A DNA stretch of 64,000 nt, taken from positions 310,001 to 374,000 of the forward strand of contig NZ_JAGQDE010000003.1 of NCBI RefSeq assembly GCF_018069755.1, given 5' to 3'. Shown here in pieces: positions 1 through 7,966 of the stretch. Source of the stretch: Ideonella aquatica (lineage in GTDB: Bacteria > Pseudomonadota > Gammaproteobacteria > Burkholderiales > Burkholderiaceae_C). The notes beneath the pieces were generated by a model. That model was not told where the DNA came from, ran no database searches, and worked only from the letters and a program-made list of their open reading frames with translations. The position numbers and the translations under genes were made by a program. Each line of letters starts with the position of its first letter. Positions within the stretch are counted from its first letter, which is position 1.

Positions 1-989
1 CCGGCCTGTTTGCGCTGCTGTTGCGCGGCCAACAGGGCGACACCGAAGCGACGCCTGCAGCCCCTCCCGGACCCGAGGCCGGCGCCCAGGACGCGCCGCA
101 GGACGAGGACGGCGACCGCTCTGAGACCACCGCCGCCCCAGCGGGAGACCCCTCACCCGCCCCGGCGTCCGTCCCCACACCGGTGCCCGCCTGGACCCCG
201 ACCGTGCGCACCGCCACCGCGGCCGAGCCGTCGGCCGAGACGGAGGGCGGCGATGCCCTGCAGCGCCTGGGCGCCACCGGCCGCAGCCGTGCGAGCGCTG
301 CCCGCGACGCCCTGGAGCGCTCCACCGCTCCTGACGAGTCCCAGCAGACCCCTGCCACCGAGCGGCCCGTCGCCGAGCTGCGTGAGGCCGGTCAGCGGCC
401 CGCCACAGACCCGATGACCGAAGCCCCGCTTACCCCGGCCGGGCCTGAGCCGGTCCCGGAAACTGCACCGATCCATGCTGTCGCGGGCACCCTGCCCAGC
501 CTGGGTGGCGCCAGCGACACCGCCGCGGCCACGCCCGCCCCGGCCGAGCCGGCACCCACGGCCCGCGCCCACCTGCCGCAGCCGCCCACCAGCCCGGCCT
601 TCGCACCCGCGCTGGGCCTGCAGATCAGCACCTGGCTGCGCGAAGGCGTGCAGCATGCGGCGCTGGAGCTGAACCCGGCCGAGCTGGGACCGATCGACGT
701 GCGCATCGCCCTGCGCGACGGCCAGGCCCAGGTGGCCCTGGCCGCTGACGTGCCCTTCACCCGCCAGGCCCTGGCCGACGCGCTGCCGCAGCTGGCCGAA
801 GCGCTTGGCGACGTGGGCGTGCAACTGGCCGGCGGCGACGTCTCCGACCAGGCCGGCCGCCGCGCCCGCGATGAGTCCGCCGCCGGCCCGCATGGCGGCG
901 CCGCAGCGCTGCCGGGAGGCGCTGAGCCGGCGCCGGCACCCGTGCCCGCCGCGGCCCGGCGCCGGGGTCTGCTCGACCTGTACGCCTGA
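1..989 (+). CDS. fliK: Flagellar hook-length control protein FliK (5' end outside window)
   Basis: Secreted ruler that sets hook length and switches the export gate (through FlhB) from hook to filament substrates. The frame is open from base 3 to the TGA at 987-989, so the gene begins upstream of the window. The first ~200 visible residues are low-complexity Ala/Pro/Thr/Glu, typical of the FliK linker. The C-terminal ~80 residues (about nt 609-840) carry the Flg_hook domain, with the characteristic LELNPAELGPIDVRI stretch that contacts FlhB. Next gene downstream is fliL, as in many proteobacteria. Family assignment is firm; the N-terminus cannot be seen. Confidence 0.9.
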   Translation, partial: GLFALLLRGQQGDTEATPAAPPGPEAGAQDAPQDEDGDRSETTAAPAGDPSPAPASVPTPVPAWTPTVRTATAAEPSAETEGGDALQRLGATGRSRASAARDALERSTAPDESQQTPATERPVAELREAGQRPATDPMTEAPLTPAGPEPVPETAPIHAVAGTLPSLGGASDTAAATPAPAEPAPTARAHLPQPPTSPAFAPALGLQISTWLREGVQHAALELNPAELGPIDVRIALRDGQAQVALAADVPFTRQALADALPQLAEALGDVGVQLAGGDVSDQAGRRARDESAAGPHGGAAALPGGAEPAPAPVPAAARRRGLLDLYA

Positions 990-1140
990 TCCGGCGCCGA
1001 CCTGGCGCTGAGCAGCGCCCGGGCAGGGCTGTTTCCCCCCGCTTTTCCGGCCTTCGCCAGCCGGGCGGCTCCGAATAATCGGTGACTGTCGGAGTGGACC
1101 AGGTGGTCCCTCCTGCCTGCACCGTCAACGAGGAGCCGCC

Positions 1141-1767
1141 ATGTCCGCCGCCGCTGCCGCCCCAGATGCCGCCGAGGCCGCGCCCAAGAAGGGCAAGAAG
1201 AAGCTGATCATCATCATCGCTGCCGTGGCCGTGCTGCTGCTGGGCGGCGGTGGGGCCGCGTTCTACGTGATGAAGAAGAACGCCGCCGCCGAGGAAGCTG
1301 CCGCCGAGGGTGAGGACGGCGAATCGTCCGCCCACGTCGAGAAGAAGCCGAAGAAGGACAAGAAGGAGAAGAAGGACGACAAGCATGCCTTGCCGGTCTT
1401 CGTGCCTCTGGATCCGTTCACGGTCAACCTGGCCGACCGCGATAGCGACCGCTTCGCCCAGATCGGCATCACGCTGCAGGTTGAGGACGCCCACGCGGGC
1501 GACGAGATCAAGGCTTATCTGCCGGCCATCCGCAACAACATCCTGCTGCTGCTGTCGCGCAAGTCCGCCCAGGACCTGGCCGGCGCCGAAGGCAAGGAAC
1601 TGCTGGCCGAGGAAATCCTGCAGGTGGCGGTGCAGCCCATGGGGATCGAGCTGGCACCACCCGGCGAGGAGGAGTCTGCCGCCAAGGGCAAGAAAAAGAA
1701 GCGCTACGACTCGATCGACGATTCACCGATCAAGCACGTGCAGTTCTCCTCCTTCATCATTCAATGA
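1141..1767 (+). CDS. fliL: Flagellar basal body-associated protein FliL
   Basis: Single-pass inner-membrane protein that sits around the stator and supports torque under load. The 208-residue product has a Lys-rich cytoplasmic N-terminus, one membrane helix at about residues 20-42, a highly charged Lys/Glu linker (about 50-80) and a periplasmic FliL domain starting near LDPFTVNLAD. It ends in the family-typical hydrophobic IIQ. AGGAG about 7 bases before the ATG supports this start. A 150-bp gap separates it from fliK and 21 bp from fliM, so it probably heads the fliLMNOPQR transcription unit. Confidence 0.93.
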   Translation: MSAAAAAPDAAEAAPKKGKKKLIIIIAAVAVLLLGGGGAAFYVMKKNAAAEEAAAEGEDGESSAHVEKKPKKDKKEKKDDKHALPVFVPLDPFTVNLADRDSDRFAQIGITLQVEDAHAGDEIKAYLPAIRNNILLLLSRKSAQDLAGAEGKELLAEEILQVAVQPMGIELAPPGEEESAAKGKKKKRYDSIDDSPIKHVQFSSFIIQ

Positions 1768-1788
1768 GCCAAGAGTGAACGGTTCTCC

Positions 1789-2793
1789 ATGAACCAGCAA
1801 ATCCTCTCCCAGGACGAAGTTGATGCACTGCTGCAGGGCATCACCGGCGAGAGCCAGAAGCTCGAGCAGGAAGAAGTCCAGACCGGCGGCATCCGCGACT
1901 ATGACCTGGCCAGCCAGGAGCGCATCGTCCGCGGCCGCATGCCGACGATGGAGATCATCTGCGAGCGCTTCGCCCGCAACATCCGCGTCGGCCTGTTCAA
2001 CCTGATCCGGCGCAGCCCGGAGGTCTCGATCGGCGGCATCAAGGTGCAGAAGTACAGCGCCTTCCTGCGCGAGATCGTGGTGCCCACCAACTTCAACATC
2101 ATGCAGGTGCGGCCGCTGCGCGGCTCGGGCCTGGTGGTGTGCGACCCGAGCATCGTGTTCTCGGTGATCGACGCGCTGTTCGGCGGCGCCGGCAAGTTCC
2201 ACACCCGCATCGAGGGGCGCGACTTCTCGGCCACCGAGCAGCGCGTGATCGAGCGCCTGGTCGAGGTGGTCACGGCCGAGTACAAGCGCGCCTGGAAGGG
2301 CATCTACCCGCTGGAGCTGGAGTACCAGCGCAGCGAGATGCAGCCGCAGTTCGCCAACATCGCCACGCCCAGCGAGATCGTCGTGGCCACCAGCTTCACG
2401 CTGGAGATCGGCGAGACCTCGGGCCAGATCCATTTCTGCATCCCCTACTCGACGCTGGAGCCGATCCGCGACGTGCTGTATTCGTCGATGCAGGGCGACT
2501 CCGTCGAGCCGGATCACCGTTGGGTGAACCTGCTCAAGCAGCAGATCCAGAGCGCCGAGGTTGACCTGGTGGTCGAGCTGGGCACCGCACCGGCCACAGT
2601 GGAACAACTGCTGGCGCTCAAGCCCGGCGACTTCATCGAACTCGACCTTGAGCCGCTGGTGCAGGCCAAGGTGGATGGCGTGCCGGTGTTCGACTGCCAC
2701 TACGGTACCTCGGACGGCCACTACGCCGTGAAGATTGAACGCACGTTGACCGGCCCGCAGCAGGGCTGGTTGGGAGAACACCATGTCAGCTGA
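1789..2793 (+). CDS. fliM: Flagellar motor switch protein FliM
   Basis: C-ring protein that binds phospho-CheY and sets rotation direction. The 334 residues match the usual length. The N-terminal CheY-binding peptide (ILSQDEVDALL, residues 5-15) is intact. The middle domain shows the conserved LFGGAGK loop, and the C-terminal ~75 residues form the SpoA/FliN-like domain. Its last 11 bp overlap the start of fliN, indicating translational coupling. All expected family landmarks are present and no truncation is seen. Confidence 0.96.
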   Translation: MNQQILSQDEVDALLQGITGESQKLEQEEVQTGGIRDYDLASQERIVRGRMPTMEIICERFARNIRVGLFNLIRRSPEVSIGGIKVQKYSAFLREIVVPTNFNIMQVRPLRGSGLVVCDPSIVFSVIDALFGGAGKFHTRIEGRDFSATEQRVIERLVEVVTAEYKRAWKGIYPLELEYQRSEMQPQFANIATPSEIVVATSFTLEIGETSGQIHFCIPYSTLEPIRDVLYSSMQGDSVEPDHRWVNLLKQQIQSAEVDLVVELGTAPATVEQLLALKPGDFIELDLEPLVQAKVDGVPVFDCHYGTSDGHYAVKIERTLTGPQQGWLGEHHVS

Positions 2794-3223
2794 AGAAGCC
2801 AACACCCAGGACGACATGGCCGACGCGTGGGCGGCGGCACTCGCCGAGTCCGGCGCGGGTGGCAATGCCGTGGCCAGCGAGGTGGCGGCCCCGGCCGACC
2901 AGGTCGCGCCAGCGGCCTTCGCCAATTTCTCGCCCGCGGGCGCCGCGGCCGGCGCGCCCAACGACATCAACATGATCCTGGACATCCCGGTCCAGCTCAC
3001 GGTGGAGCTGGGCCGCACCCGGATCCCGATCAAGAACATCCTGCAGCTGGCGCAGGGCTCGGTGGTCGAGCTTGACGCGCTGGCCGGTGAGCCGATGGAC
3101 GTGCTGGTCAACGGCTTCCTGATCGCCCAGGGCGAGGTGGTGGTCGTGAACGACAAGTTCGGCATCCGCCTGACCGACATCGTCACCCCGAGCGAGCGCA
3201 TGCGCCGCCTGAGCAAGCTGTGA
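2783..3223 (+). CDS. fliN: Flagellar motor switch protein FliN
   Basis: C-ring component that pairs with FliM and helps dock export substrates. The product is 146 residues: an acidic/Ala-rich variable N-terminus (1-55) followed by a complete SpoA domain (about 65-140) beginning DIPVQLTVELG and ending near RMRRL. The ATG lies inside the end of fliM. The stop overlaps the GTG proposed for fliO, so fliM-fliN-fliO are translationally coupled. Confidence 0.95.
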   Translation: MSAEEANTQDDMADAWAAALAESGAGGNAVASEVAAPADQVAPAAFANFSPAGAAAGAPNDINMILDIPVQLTVELGRTRIPIKNILQLAQGSVVELDALAGEPMDVLVNGFLIAQGEVVVVNDKFGIRLTDIVTPSERMRRLSKL

Positions 3224-3594
3224 ACGGTGCTGCCACGATGAACGCCTCGTCCGCCCTGTGGCCGGTGCTGGCCTTCGTGCTGGTGCTGGTGGCGATTCCG
3301 CTGGCGCTGTGGCTGATGCGCCGCGCGGGCGTCGGCTCGGCCGGCCCCGGCAACCTCTTGCGTGCGGTGGCCGGCCTGCCGCTGTCACCCACCCAGAAGG
3401 TGGTGGTGGTCGAGTTGGGCACCGGCGGCCAGGCGCACTGGCTGGTGCTGGGTGTGGGCCAGGACCATGTGACGCCACTGCTGACGCTGGATGCCCCGCC
3501 CGGCAGCGCCGCGCTGCTGAACAGCCCGCAAGGCCCGGCGGTGCAACAGCTGCTGAACCGCTTCCGCCAGGGCGGCCAGGGGACCGCGCCGTGA
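3220..3594 (+). CDS. fliO: Flagellar biosynthetic protein FliO
   Basis: Small membrane protein that helps assemble the FliP export pore. The 124-residue frame starts at a GTG overlapping the fliN stop; an ATG at 3238 (starting MNASSALW) is an equally possible start and puts the membrane helix nearer the N-terminus. One membrane segment (WPVLAFVLVLVAIPLALWLM) is followed by a short cytoplasmic domain with QKVVVVELG, typical of FliO. Identification rests on size, topology and position between fliN and fliP, since FliO is weakly conserved. Confidence 0.85.
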   Translation: MNGAATMNASSALWPVLAFVLVLVAIPLALWLMRRAGVGSAGPGNLLRAVAGLPLSPTQKVVVVELGTGGQAHWLVLGVGQDHVTPLLTLDAPPGSAALLNSPQGPAVQQLLNRFRQGGQGTAP

Positions 3595-4343
3595 GCCTGG
3601 GCCGCACGATCCGTCGCCTGCTGACCGCGGCGCTGCTGGTCCTGCCCGTGCTGGGCTGGGCGCAAAGCGGCCCGAACCTGCCGCTGCTGGTGGGGCAGGG
3701 CGGTGGCGGCACCAGCTACTCGGTGCCGATGCAGACGCTGCTGTTCTTCACCGCGCTGAGCTTTCTGCCGGCGGTGCTGCTGCTGATGACCGGCTTCACC
3801 CGCATCGTCATCGTGCTGTCGCTGCTGCGCCAGGCGCTGGGCACGCAGGCCGCGCCGCCCAACCAGGTGGTCATCGGCCTGAGCCTGTTCCTGACTTTCT
3901 TCGTGATGTCGCCGACGATTGACAAGGTCTATGCCGACGCCTGGCAACCCTACCAGGCCAGCCAGATCGGCTTTGAAGAGGCGATCAAGCGCGCCGAGGT
4001 GCCGATGCGCGGCTTCATGCTCAAGCAGACGCGCCAGTCTGACGTGCAGCTCTTCGCCCGCCTGGCCAAGCTCGACCCGGCGGTCAAGGGCGAGGACGTG
4101 CCCTTCAAGGTGCTGGTGCCGGCCTTTGTCACCAGCGAGCTCAAGAGCGCCTTCCAGATCGGCTTCCTGATCTTCATCCCCTTCCTGGTGATCGACATGG
4201 TGGTGGCCAGCGTGCTGATGTCGCTGGGCATGATGATGCTGTCGCCGGTGCTGGTGGCGCTGCCCTTCAAGCTGATGCTTTTTGTGCTGGCCGATGGCTG
4301 GAACCTGTTGCTGGGTTCGCTGGCCGCCAGTTTTGTCACCTGA
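3591..4343 (+). CDS. fliP: Flagellar type III export pore protein FliP
   Basis: Core export-gate protein that forms a ring with FliQ and FliR. The chosen GTG at 3591 overlaps the fliO stop and gives 250 residues with a cleavable signal peptide (about 1-23, ending GWAQS), as FliP usually has. Then follow four membrane segments and the hallmark TGFTRIVIVLSLLRQALGTQ region with PPNQV after it. The same frame stays open upstream to 3258, but that part is antiparallel to fliO coding and looks non-coding. Confidence 0.94.
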   Translation: MSLGRTIRRLLTAALLVLPVLGWAQSGPNLPLLVGQGGGGTSYSVPMQTLLFFTALSFLPAVLLLMTGFTRIVIVLSLLRQALGTQAAPPNQVVIGLSLFLTFFVMSPTIDKVYADAWQPYQASQIGFEEAIKRAEVPMRGFMLKQTRQSDVQLFARLAKLDPAVKGEDVPFKVLVPAFVTSELKSAFQIGFLIFIPFLVIDMVVASVLMSLGMMMLSPVLVALPFKLMLFVLADGWNLLLGSLAASFVT

Positions 4344-4357
4344 CTTCTCGCCCGACC

Positions 4358-4627
4358 ATGGACGCCTCTCATGTCTTCACGATCGGCCAGCAGGGCTTGA
4401 TGATCCTGCTGATGGTCTCGGCGCCGATGCTGGCAGCGGTGTTGCTGGTCGGCGTGCTGGTCAGCATCTTTCAGGCCGCCACGCAGATCAACGAGGCCAC
4501 GCTGAGCTTCGTGCCCAAGCTGGTGGCAGCGGTGGCGGTGATGGCGGTGGCCGGCCCGTGGATGATGACCACGCTGGTGGACTACCTGCGCTCGATGCTG
4601 ATGTCGATCGCCACCGCGGCCTCCTGA
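4358..4627 (+). CDS. fliQ: Flagellar type III export protein FliQ
   Basis: Export-gate subunit of standard size (89 residues) with two membrane helices (about 15-40 and 52-76). The family-typical FQAATQINEATLSFVPK segment joins the helices. It lies 14 bp after fliP and 19 bp before the chosen fliR start, as in the usual fliPQR order. Confidence 0.96.
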   Translation: MDASHVFTIGQQGLMILLMVSAPMLAAVLLVGVLVSIFQAATQINEATLSFVPKLVAAVAVMAVAGPWMMTTLVDYLRSMLMSIATAAS

Positions 4628-4646
4628 GCGCTTGGCCGCGCCGGCG

Positions 4647-5408
4647 ATGATCTCGTTCAGCGAAGCCCAGATCCTGGCCTGGATCACGCCGATCCTCTGG
4701 CCCTTCGTCCGCGTGCTGGCGCTGCTGCAGGTGCTGCCGGTGATCGGCCAGCGCCTGGTGCCGCTGCGGGTGCGCGTGGGCCTGGCCTTCCTGGTGGCGC
4801 TGGCCGCTCAGCCCATGCTGCCGCCGATCGATCCGGTGCCGCTGGACTCGGCGCTGGCCGTTGGCCTGCTGGCGCAACAGCTGATGATCGGCCTGACGCT
4901 GGGCTTTGCGGTGCGCCTGGTGGTGGCGGCGGTGGAGCTGGCCGGCGAGATTGCCGGACTGCAGATGGGCCTGAACTTCGCCGGCTTCTTCGACCCGGTC
5001 TCGGCCACCCAGGCCACGGCCAGCAGCCGCTTCTTCGGCACGCTGGTGGCCTTTCTGTTCATCGTCATCAATGGTCACCTGACGGTGATCGAGGCGGTGG
5101 TGCGCAGCCTGGAGGTCTTCCCGGTCGGTCCACAGCCTTTTGCCTTTCTGGCGGCGACGCGGCCGCATGCATGGGGCGCCGAGGTGTTCCGCATGGGCCT
5201 GTGGATCGCCATGCCGCTGATCGCGATGCTGATGCTGGTCAACCTGGTGCTGGGCGTGGTGTCGCGCGTGGCGCCGCAGGTGCACATTTTCTCGCTGGGT
5301 TTTCCGGTCACCGTGTCGGTGGGTCTGATCGGCCTGATGGCCATGCTGCCCACGCTGCAGGCGCCCTTTGTGGCCACCCTGGAGCGGATGCTGGCGCCGT
5401 TCAGATAG
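4647..5408 (+). CDS. fliR: Flagellar type III export protein FliR
   Basis: Export-gate subunit that completes the FliPQR pore. The ATG at 4647 gives 253 residues (MISFSEAQILAW); a TTG at 4632 would add five residues. About six membrane helices are predicted, and the conserved GLQMGLNFAGFFDP region is present near residue 110. The 3' end overlaps by 8 bp the convergent diguanylate cyclase gene, so the two stop codons interlock. Confidence 0.94.
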   Translation: MISFSEAQILAWITPILWPFVRVLALLQVLPVIGQRLVPLRVRVGLAFLVALAAQPMLPPIDPVPLDSALAVGLLAQQLMIGLTLGFAVRLVVAAVELAGEIAGLQMGLNFAGFFDPVSATQATASSRFFGTLVAFLFIVINGHLTVIEAVVRSLEVFPVGPQPFAFLAATRPHAWGAEVFRMGLWIAMPLIAMLMLVNLVLGVVSRVAPQVHIFSLGFPVTVSVGLIGLMAMLPTLQAPFVATLERMLAPFR

Positions 5409-6558
5409 CCGGCTCGACGCGGTCGCGACCCGCCGACTTGGCCCGGTACAGGCCGGCATCGGCTTCGGCGATCGCGCCGGCCAGCGGCTGCGACGGCGAC
5501 CACGGCGCCCAGCCGATCGAGGCCGTCGGCCGCAGCGTCGGCGCCGTCGCCAACTGCACGGCGGCCACCGCTGCGCGCAGCCGCTGGGCCGCCTGCATGG
5601 CGGCCGTCCGGTCCGCGCCAGGCAGCAGCGCGAGGAACTCTTCGCCGCCCCAGCGCGCCATCAGGTCCTCCTGGCGCAGGGCGGCCAGCATCTTGCGGGC
5701 GCATTGGCGCAGCACCTCGTCACCCACCGCATGGCCATGCTGGTCGTTGACCTGCTTGAAGTGGTCCAGGTCCAGCAGCAGCACTGCGGCGGACTGGCCT
5801 TGGCGTGCCAGACGGGAACCCTCGGCCTCGATGCGTTCGATCATGGCCCGCCGGTTCAGCAGGCCGGTCAGCGGATCGCGGGTGGCCAGATCCATCGCGC
5901 GCTGCAAGGCCGTCTCCAGCCGGGCGTTGGCCAGTTGCAGGTCGTTGCTGAGCTGGCGGCTGAGCAGTTCGGCCGCCACGCCCTCGCAGCTTTGCCGGTG
6001 CAGTTGCCGGCCATAGATGATGACCACGGCCAGCAGCACGGCAATGCCTGCCAGCAGCGGCCAGGCGCTTGACCAGGACTCCTGTGCCAGCCGGCCCCCG
6101 ACCGTCAACCACATGGGGGCCACGAAGATCACCATCGCCTGCCCCCAATACGCGGCCGTGATCAGCATCAGGACCGTGGCCACCAGCGGAAGCACCACCA
6201 TCACCAGGTCCGGGCCGCTGAAGGGAATGTCAGCGACCATCCAGACCGGCAGGCCCCAACTGAAGCCGGCCAGCGACACGCCGACCAGCAGGCGCAGCGG
6301 CAGGGTGCCGGCCTGCTGCAGCGTCTGCAGGCGCAGCAGTCGCCGCGCCAGCCAGTGGTTGTGAACCAGCGACGCGAAGCGCAGCGCCACAAAGGCGAGC
6401 AGCAGGGCGGTCGGGGCGCGCGTCCATTGCAGCGCGACGATCAGCCCCACGCCCAGCACGCTGCTGTAGATGGCGGCCAGTTCGCGCTGGGCGGAACGGC
6501 GCAGCAGTTCCAGACGAAGCGCGTCCGGATCCTGGGGGCGGCCGGGAAGGTACTGCAT
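5401..6558 (-). CDS. Membrane diguanylate cyclase (GGDEF domain) antisense within the flagellar run
   Basis: Makes the second messenger c-di-GMP from two GTP. From the ATG at 6558 the product is 385 residues. The N-terminal half has about five to six hydrophobic segments (about 28-185) with no recognised sensor domain. A short coiled linker (200-225) leads to a GGDEF domain (225-385). The active site is intact as GGEEF (304-308), and an RxxD inhibitory site (R295-QE-D298) lies five residues before it, so product inhibition is expected. Upstream in-frame starts exist up to 6699 but would put about 47 hydrophilic residues before MQYLPG. It lies convergent to fliR and divergent from flhB. c-di-GMP usually favours sessility, so a role in motility control is an inference from location. 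Confidence 0.88.
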   Translation of the reverse strand: MQYLPGRPQDPDALRLELLRRSAQRELAAIYSSVLGVGLIVALQWTRAPTALLLAFVALRFASLVHNHWLARRLLRLQTLQQAGTLPLRLLVGVSLAGFSWGLPVWMVADIPFSGPDLVMVVLPLVATVLMLITAAYWGQAMVIFVAPMWLTVGGRLAQESWSSAWPLLAGIAVLLAVVIIYGRQLHRQSCEGVAAELLSRQLSNDLQLANARLETALQRAMDLATRDPLTGLLNRRAMIERIEAEGSRLARQGQSAAVLLLDLDHFKQVNDQHGHAVGDEVLRQCARKMLAALRQEDLMARWGGEEFLALLPGADRTAAMQAAQRLRAAVAAVQLATAPTLRPTASIGWAPWSPSQPLAGAIAEADAGLYRAKSAGRDRVEPAI

Positions 6559-6611
6559 GGCTTGTCGGTGGGGCTTGGGCGGGCCCTGCCACCATTCGCC
6601 GCTCTCCACTG

Positions 6612-6638
6612 TACACGGCCGGGTCCCAGCGTGCTTGA
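6612..6638 (-). promoter_or_regulatory. Possible sigma-28 (FliA) promoter for the GGDEF gene
   Basis: Read on the - strand: TCAAGCAC, 11 bases, GCCGTGTA, against the enteric consensus TAAAGTTT-N11-GCCGATAA. Spacing is exact but only about half the bases match. Its position, about 50 bases before the start codon, mirrors the much better site found upstream of flgM. Weak candidate. Confidence 0.3.
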
Positions 6639-6707
6639 CGAAGTGGCAGACGAAAGCCGCGCTCCAGCCGACAACGGCCTGGCGGCGGGCAGGCAGCATC
6701 AGCGTCC

Positions 6708-7835
6708 ATGTCCGACTCCGCCCAGGACCGCAACCTCCCCGCGTCAGAGCGCAAGAAGCGCCGTGCCCGTGAAGACGGCCAGGTGCCGCGCTCGCGCGAC
6801 CTGGGCCATGTGGCGGCGCTGGGGGGCGGCGGCGCCGTCTTGCTGGCCGCTGCCGGCCCGCTGGCCACCTGGCTGCGCGACCTGCTGGCCGGTGCGCTGC
6901 GCTTTGGCGCTACCGACGTGCAAAACCCGGCGGCGATGGGCGAGCACCTGCAGCGCCTGGGCAGCCAGGCCTTGCTGGTGGTGCTGCCGCTGGGCGTGCT
7001 GGTGGCGCTGGCAGCGGTGCTGGCGGCCAAGCTGTCGGGCGGCTGGAATGTCAGCTTCAAGGCGCTGCAGCCGGACTTCTCGCGCTTCAATCCGCTGGCC
7101 GGGCTGGGGCGCATGGTGTCAAGGCAGCACCTGCTCAATGTGTTGATGACAATCACGCTGGCCGTGGTGGTGGGCGTGGTCGGTACGCTCTACATCCGCA
7201 GCCGTTTCTTCGACCTGGCCGGGCTGCTTGCGGTGCCGCTGCCGCAGGCGATCAGCGAGATCGGCGGCGTGCTGGCCACCTGCATGGGCCTGATGCTGCT
7301 GGCCCTGGCGGGCTGGGCGGCCATCGACGTGCCGCTGCAGCGCCACCTGTGGCTGAGCCGCCTGAAGATGACCCGCGAGGAAGCCAAGCAGGAAATGAAG
7401 GACGCCGAGGGCAACCTCGAGGTCAAGGCGCGGATCAAGGCGCGCATGCGTGAGATCAGCCGCAAGCGCATGCTGGCCGCGGTTCCCGAGGCGGATCTGG
7501 TGGTCATGAACCCCACCCACTATGCAGTGGCCTTGAAGTACGACGAGTCCCGCATGGGCGCGCCGCGGGTGGTGGCCAAGGGCGCTGACCTGCTGGCGCT
7601 GAAGATCCGCGACCTGGCGCGCGATGCCCGGGTGGCGGTGCTGCAGGCGCCGCCGCTGGCACGGGCGCTGTACGCGCATTGCGAGGTCGACCAGGAGGTG
7701 CCGGCCACGCTGTTCGCCGCCGTGGCGCAGGTGCTGGCCTGGGTCTACCAGTTGCGCCGCAGCCCCGAGCTGGCCAGCGCACCGCCACAGGTGCAGGTAC
7801 CACAGGGCCTGGACCCGCACGAGACCCGCGCCTGA
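6708..7835 (+). CDS. flhB: Flagellar export switch protein FlhB
   Basis: Export-apparatus protein whose self-cleavage switches substrate specificity after FliK signals that the hook is complete. The 375-residue product has a basic N-terminus (ERKKRRAREDGQVPRS), four membrane helices (about 30-215) and a cytoplasmic C-terminal domain. The autocleavage motif N-P-T-H is present at residues 268-271, followed by YAVALKYD. It is divergent from the GGDEF gene, with 149 bp between the two start codons. Confidence 0.96.
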   Translation: MSDSAQDRNLPASERKKRRAREDGQVPRSRDLGHVAALGGGGAVLLAAAGPLATWLRDLLAGALRFGATDVQNPAAMGEHLQRLGSQALLVVLPLGVLVALAAVLAAKLSGGWNVSFKALQPDFSRFNPLAGLGRMVSRQHLLNVLMTITLAVVVGVVGTLYIRSRFFDLAGLLAVPLPQAISEIGGVLATCMGLMLLALAGWAAIDVPLQRHLWLSRLKMTREEAKQEMKDAEGNLEVKARIKARMREISRKRMLAAVPEADLVVMNPTHYAVALKYDESRMGAPRVVAKGADLLALKIRDLARDARVAVLQAPPLARALYAHCEVDQEVPATLFAAVAQVLAWVYQLRRSPELASAPPQVQVPQGLDPHETRA

Positions 7836-7966
7836 CGCGCGCCCAGCCCCAGCGCGGTGCGCCGGCGTACCGATGGCGCCACGGCCTGTCTGGACAAGCG
7901 GGCCGCTTGCGCTGATCATGCCGCGGGCGCCATCCGGCGCTGGAATGGTGTGGTCGGGGAGGTTCG

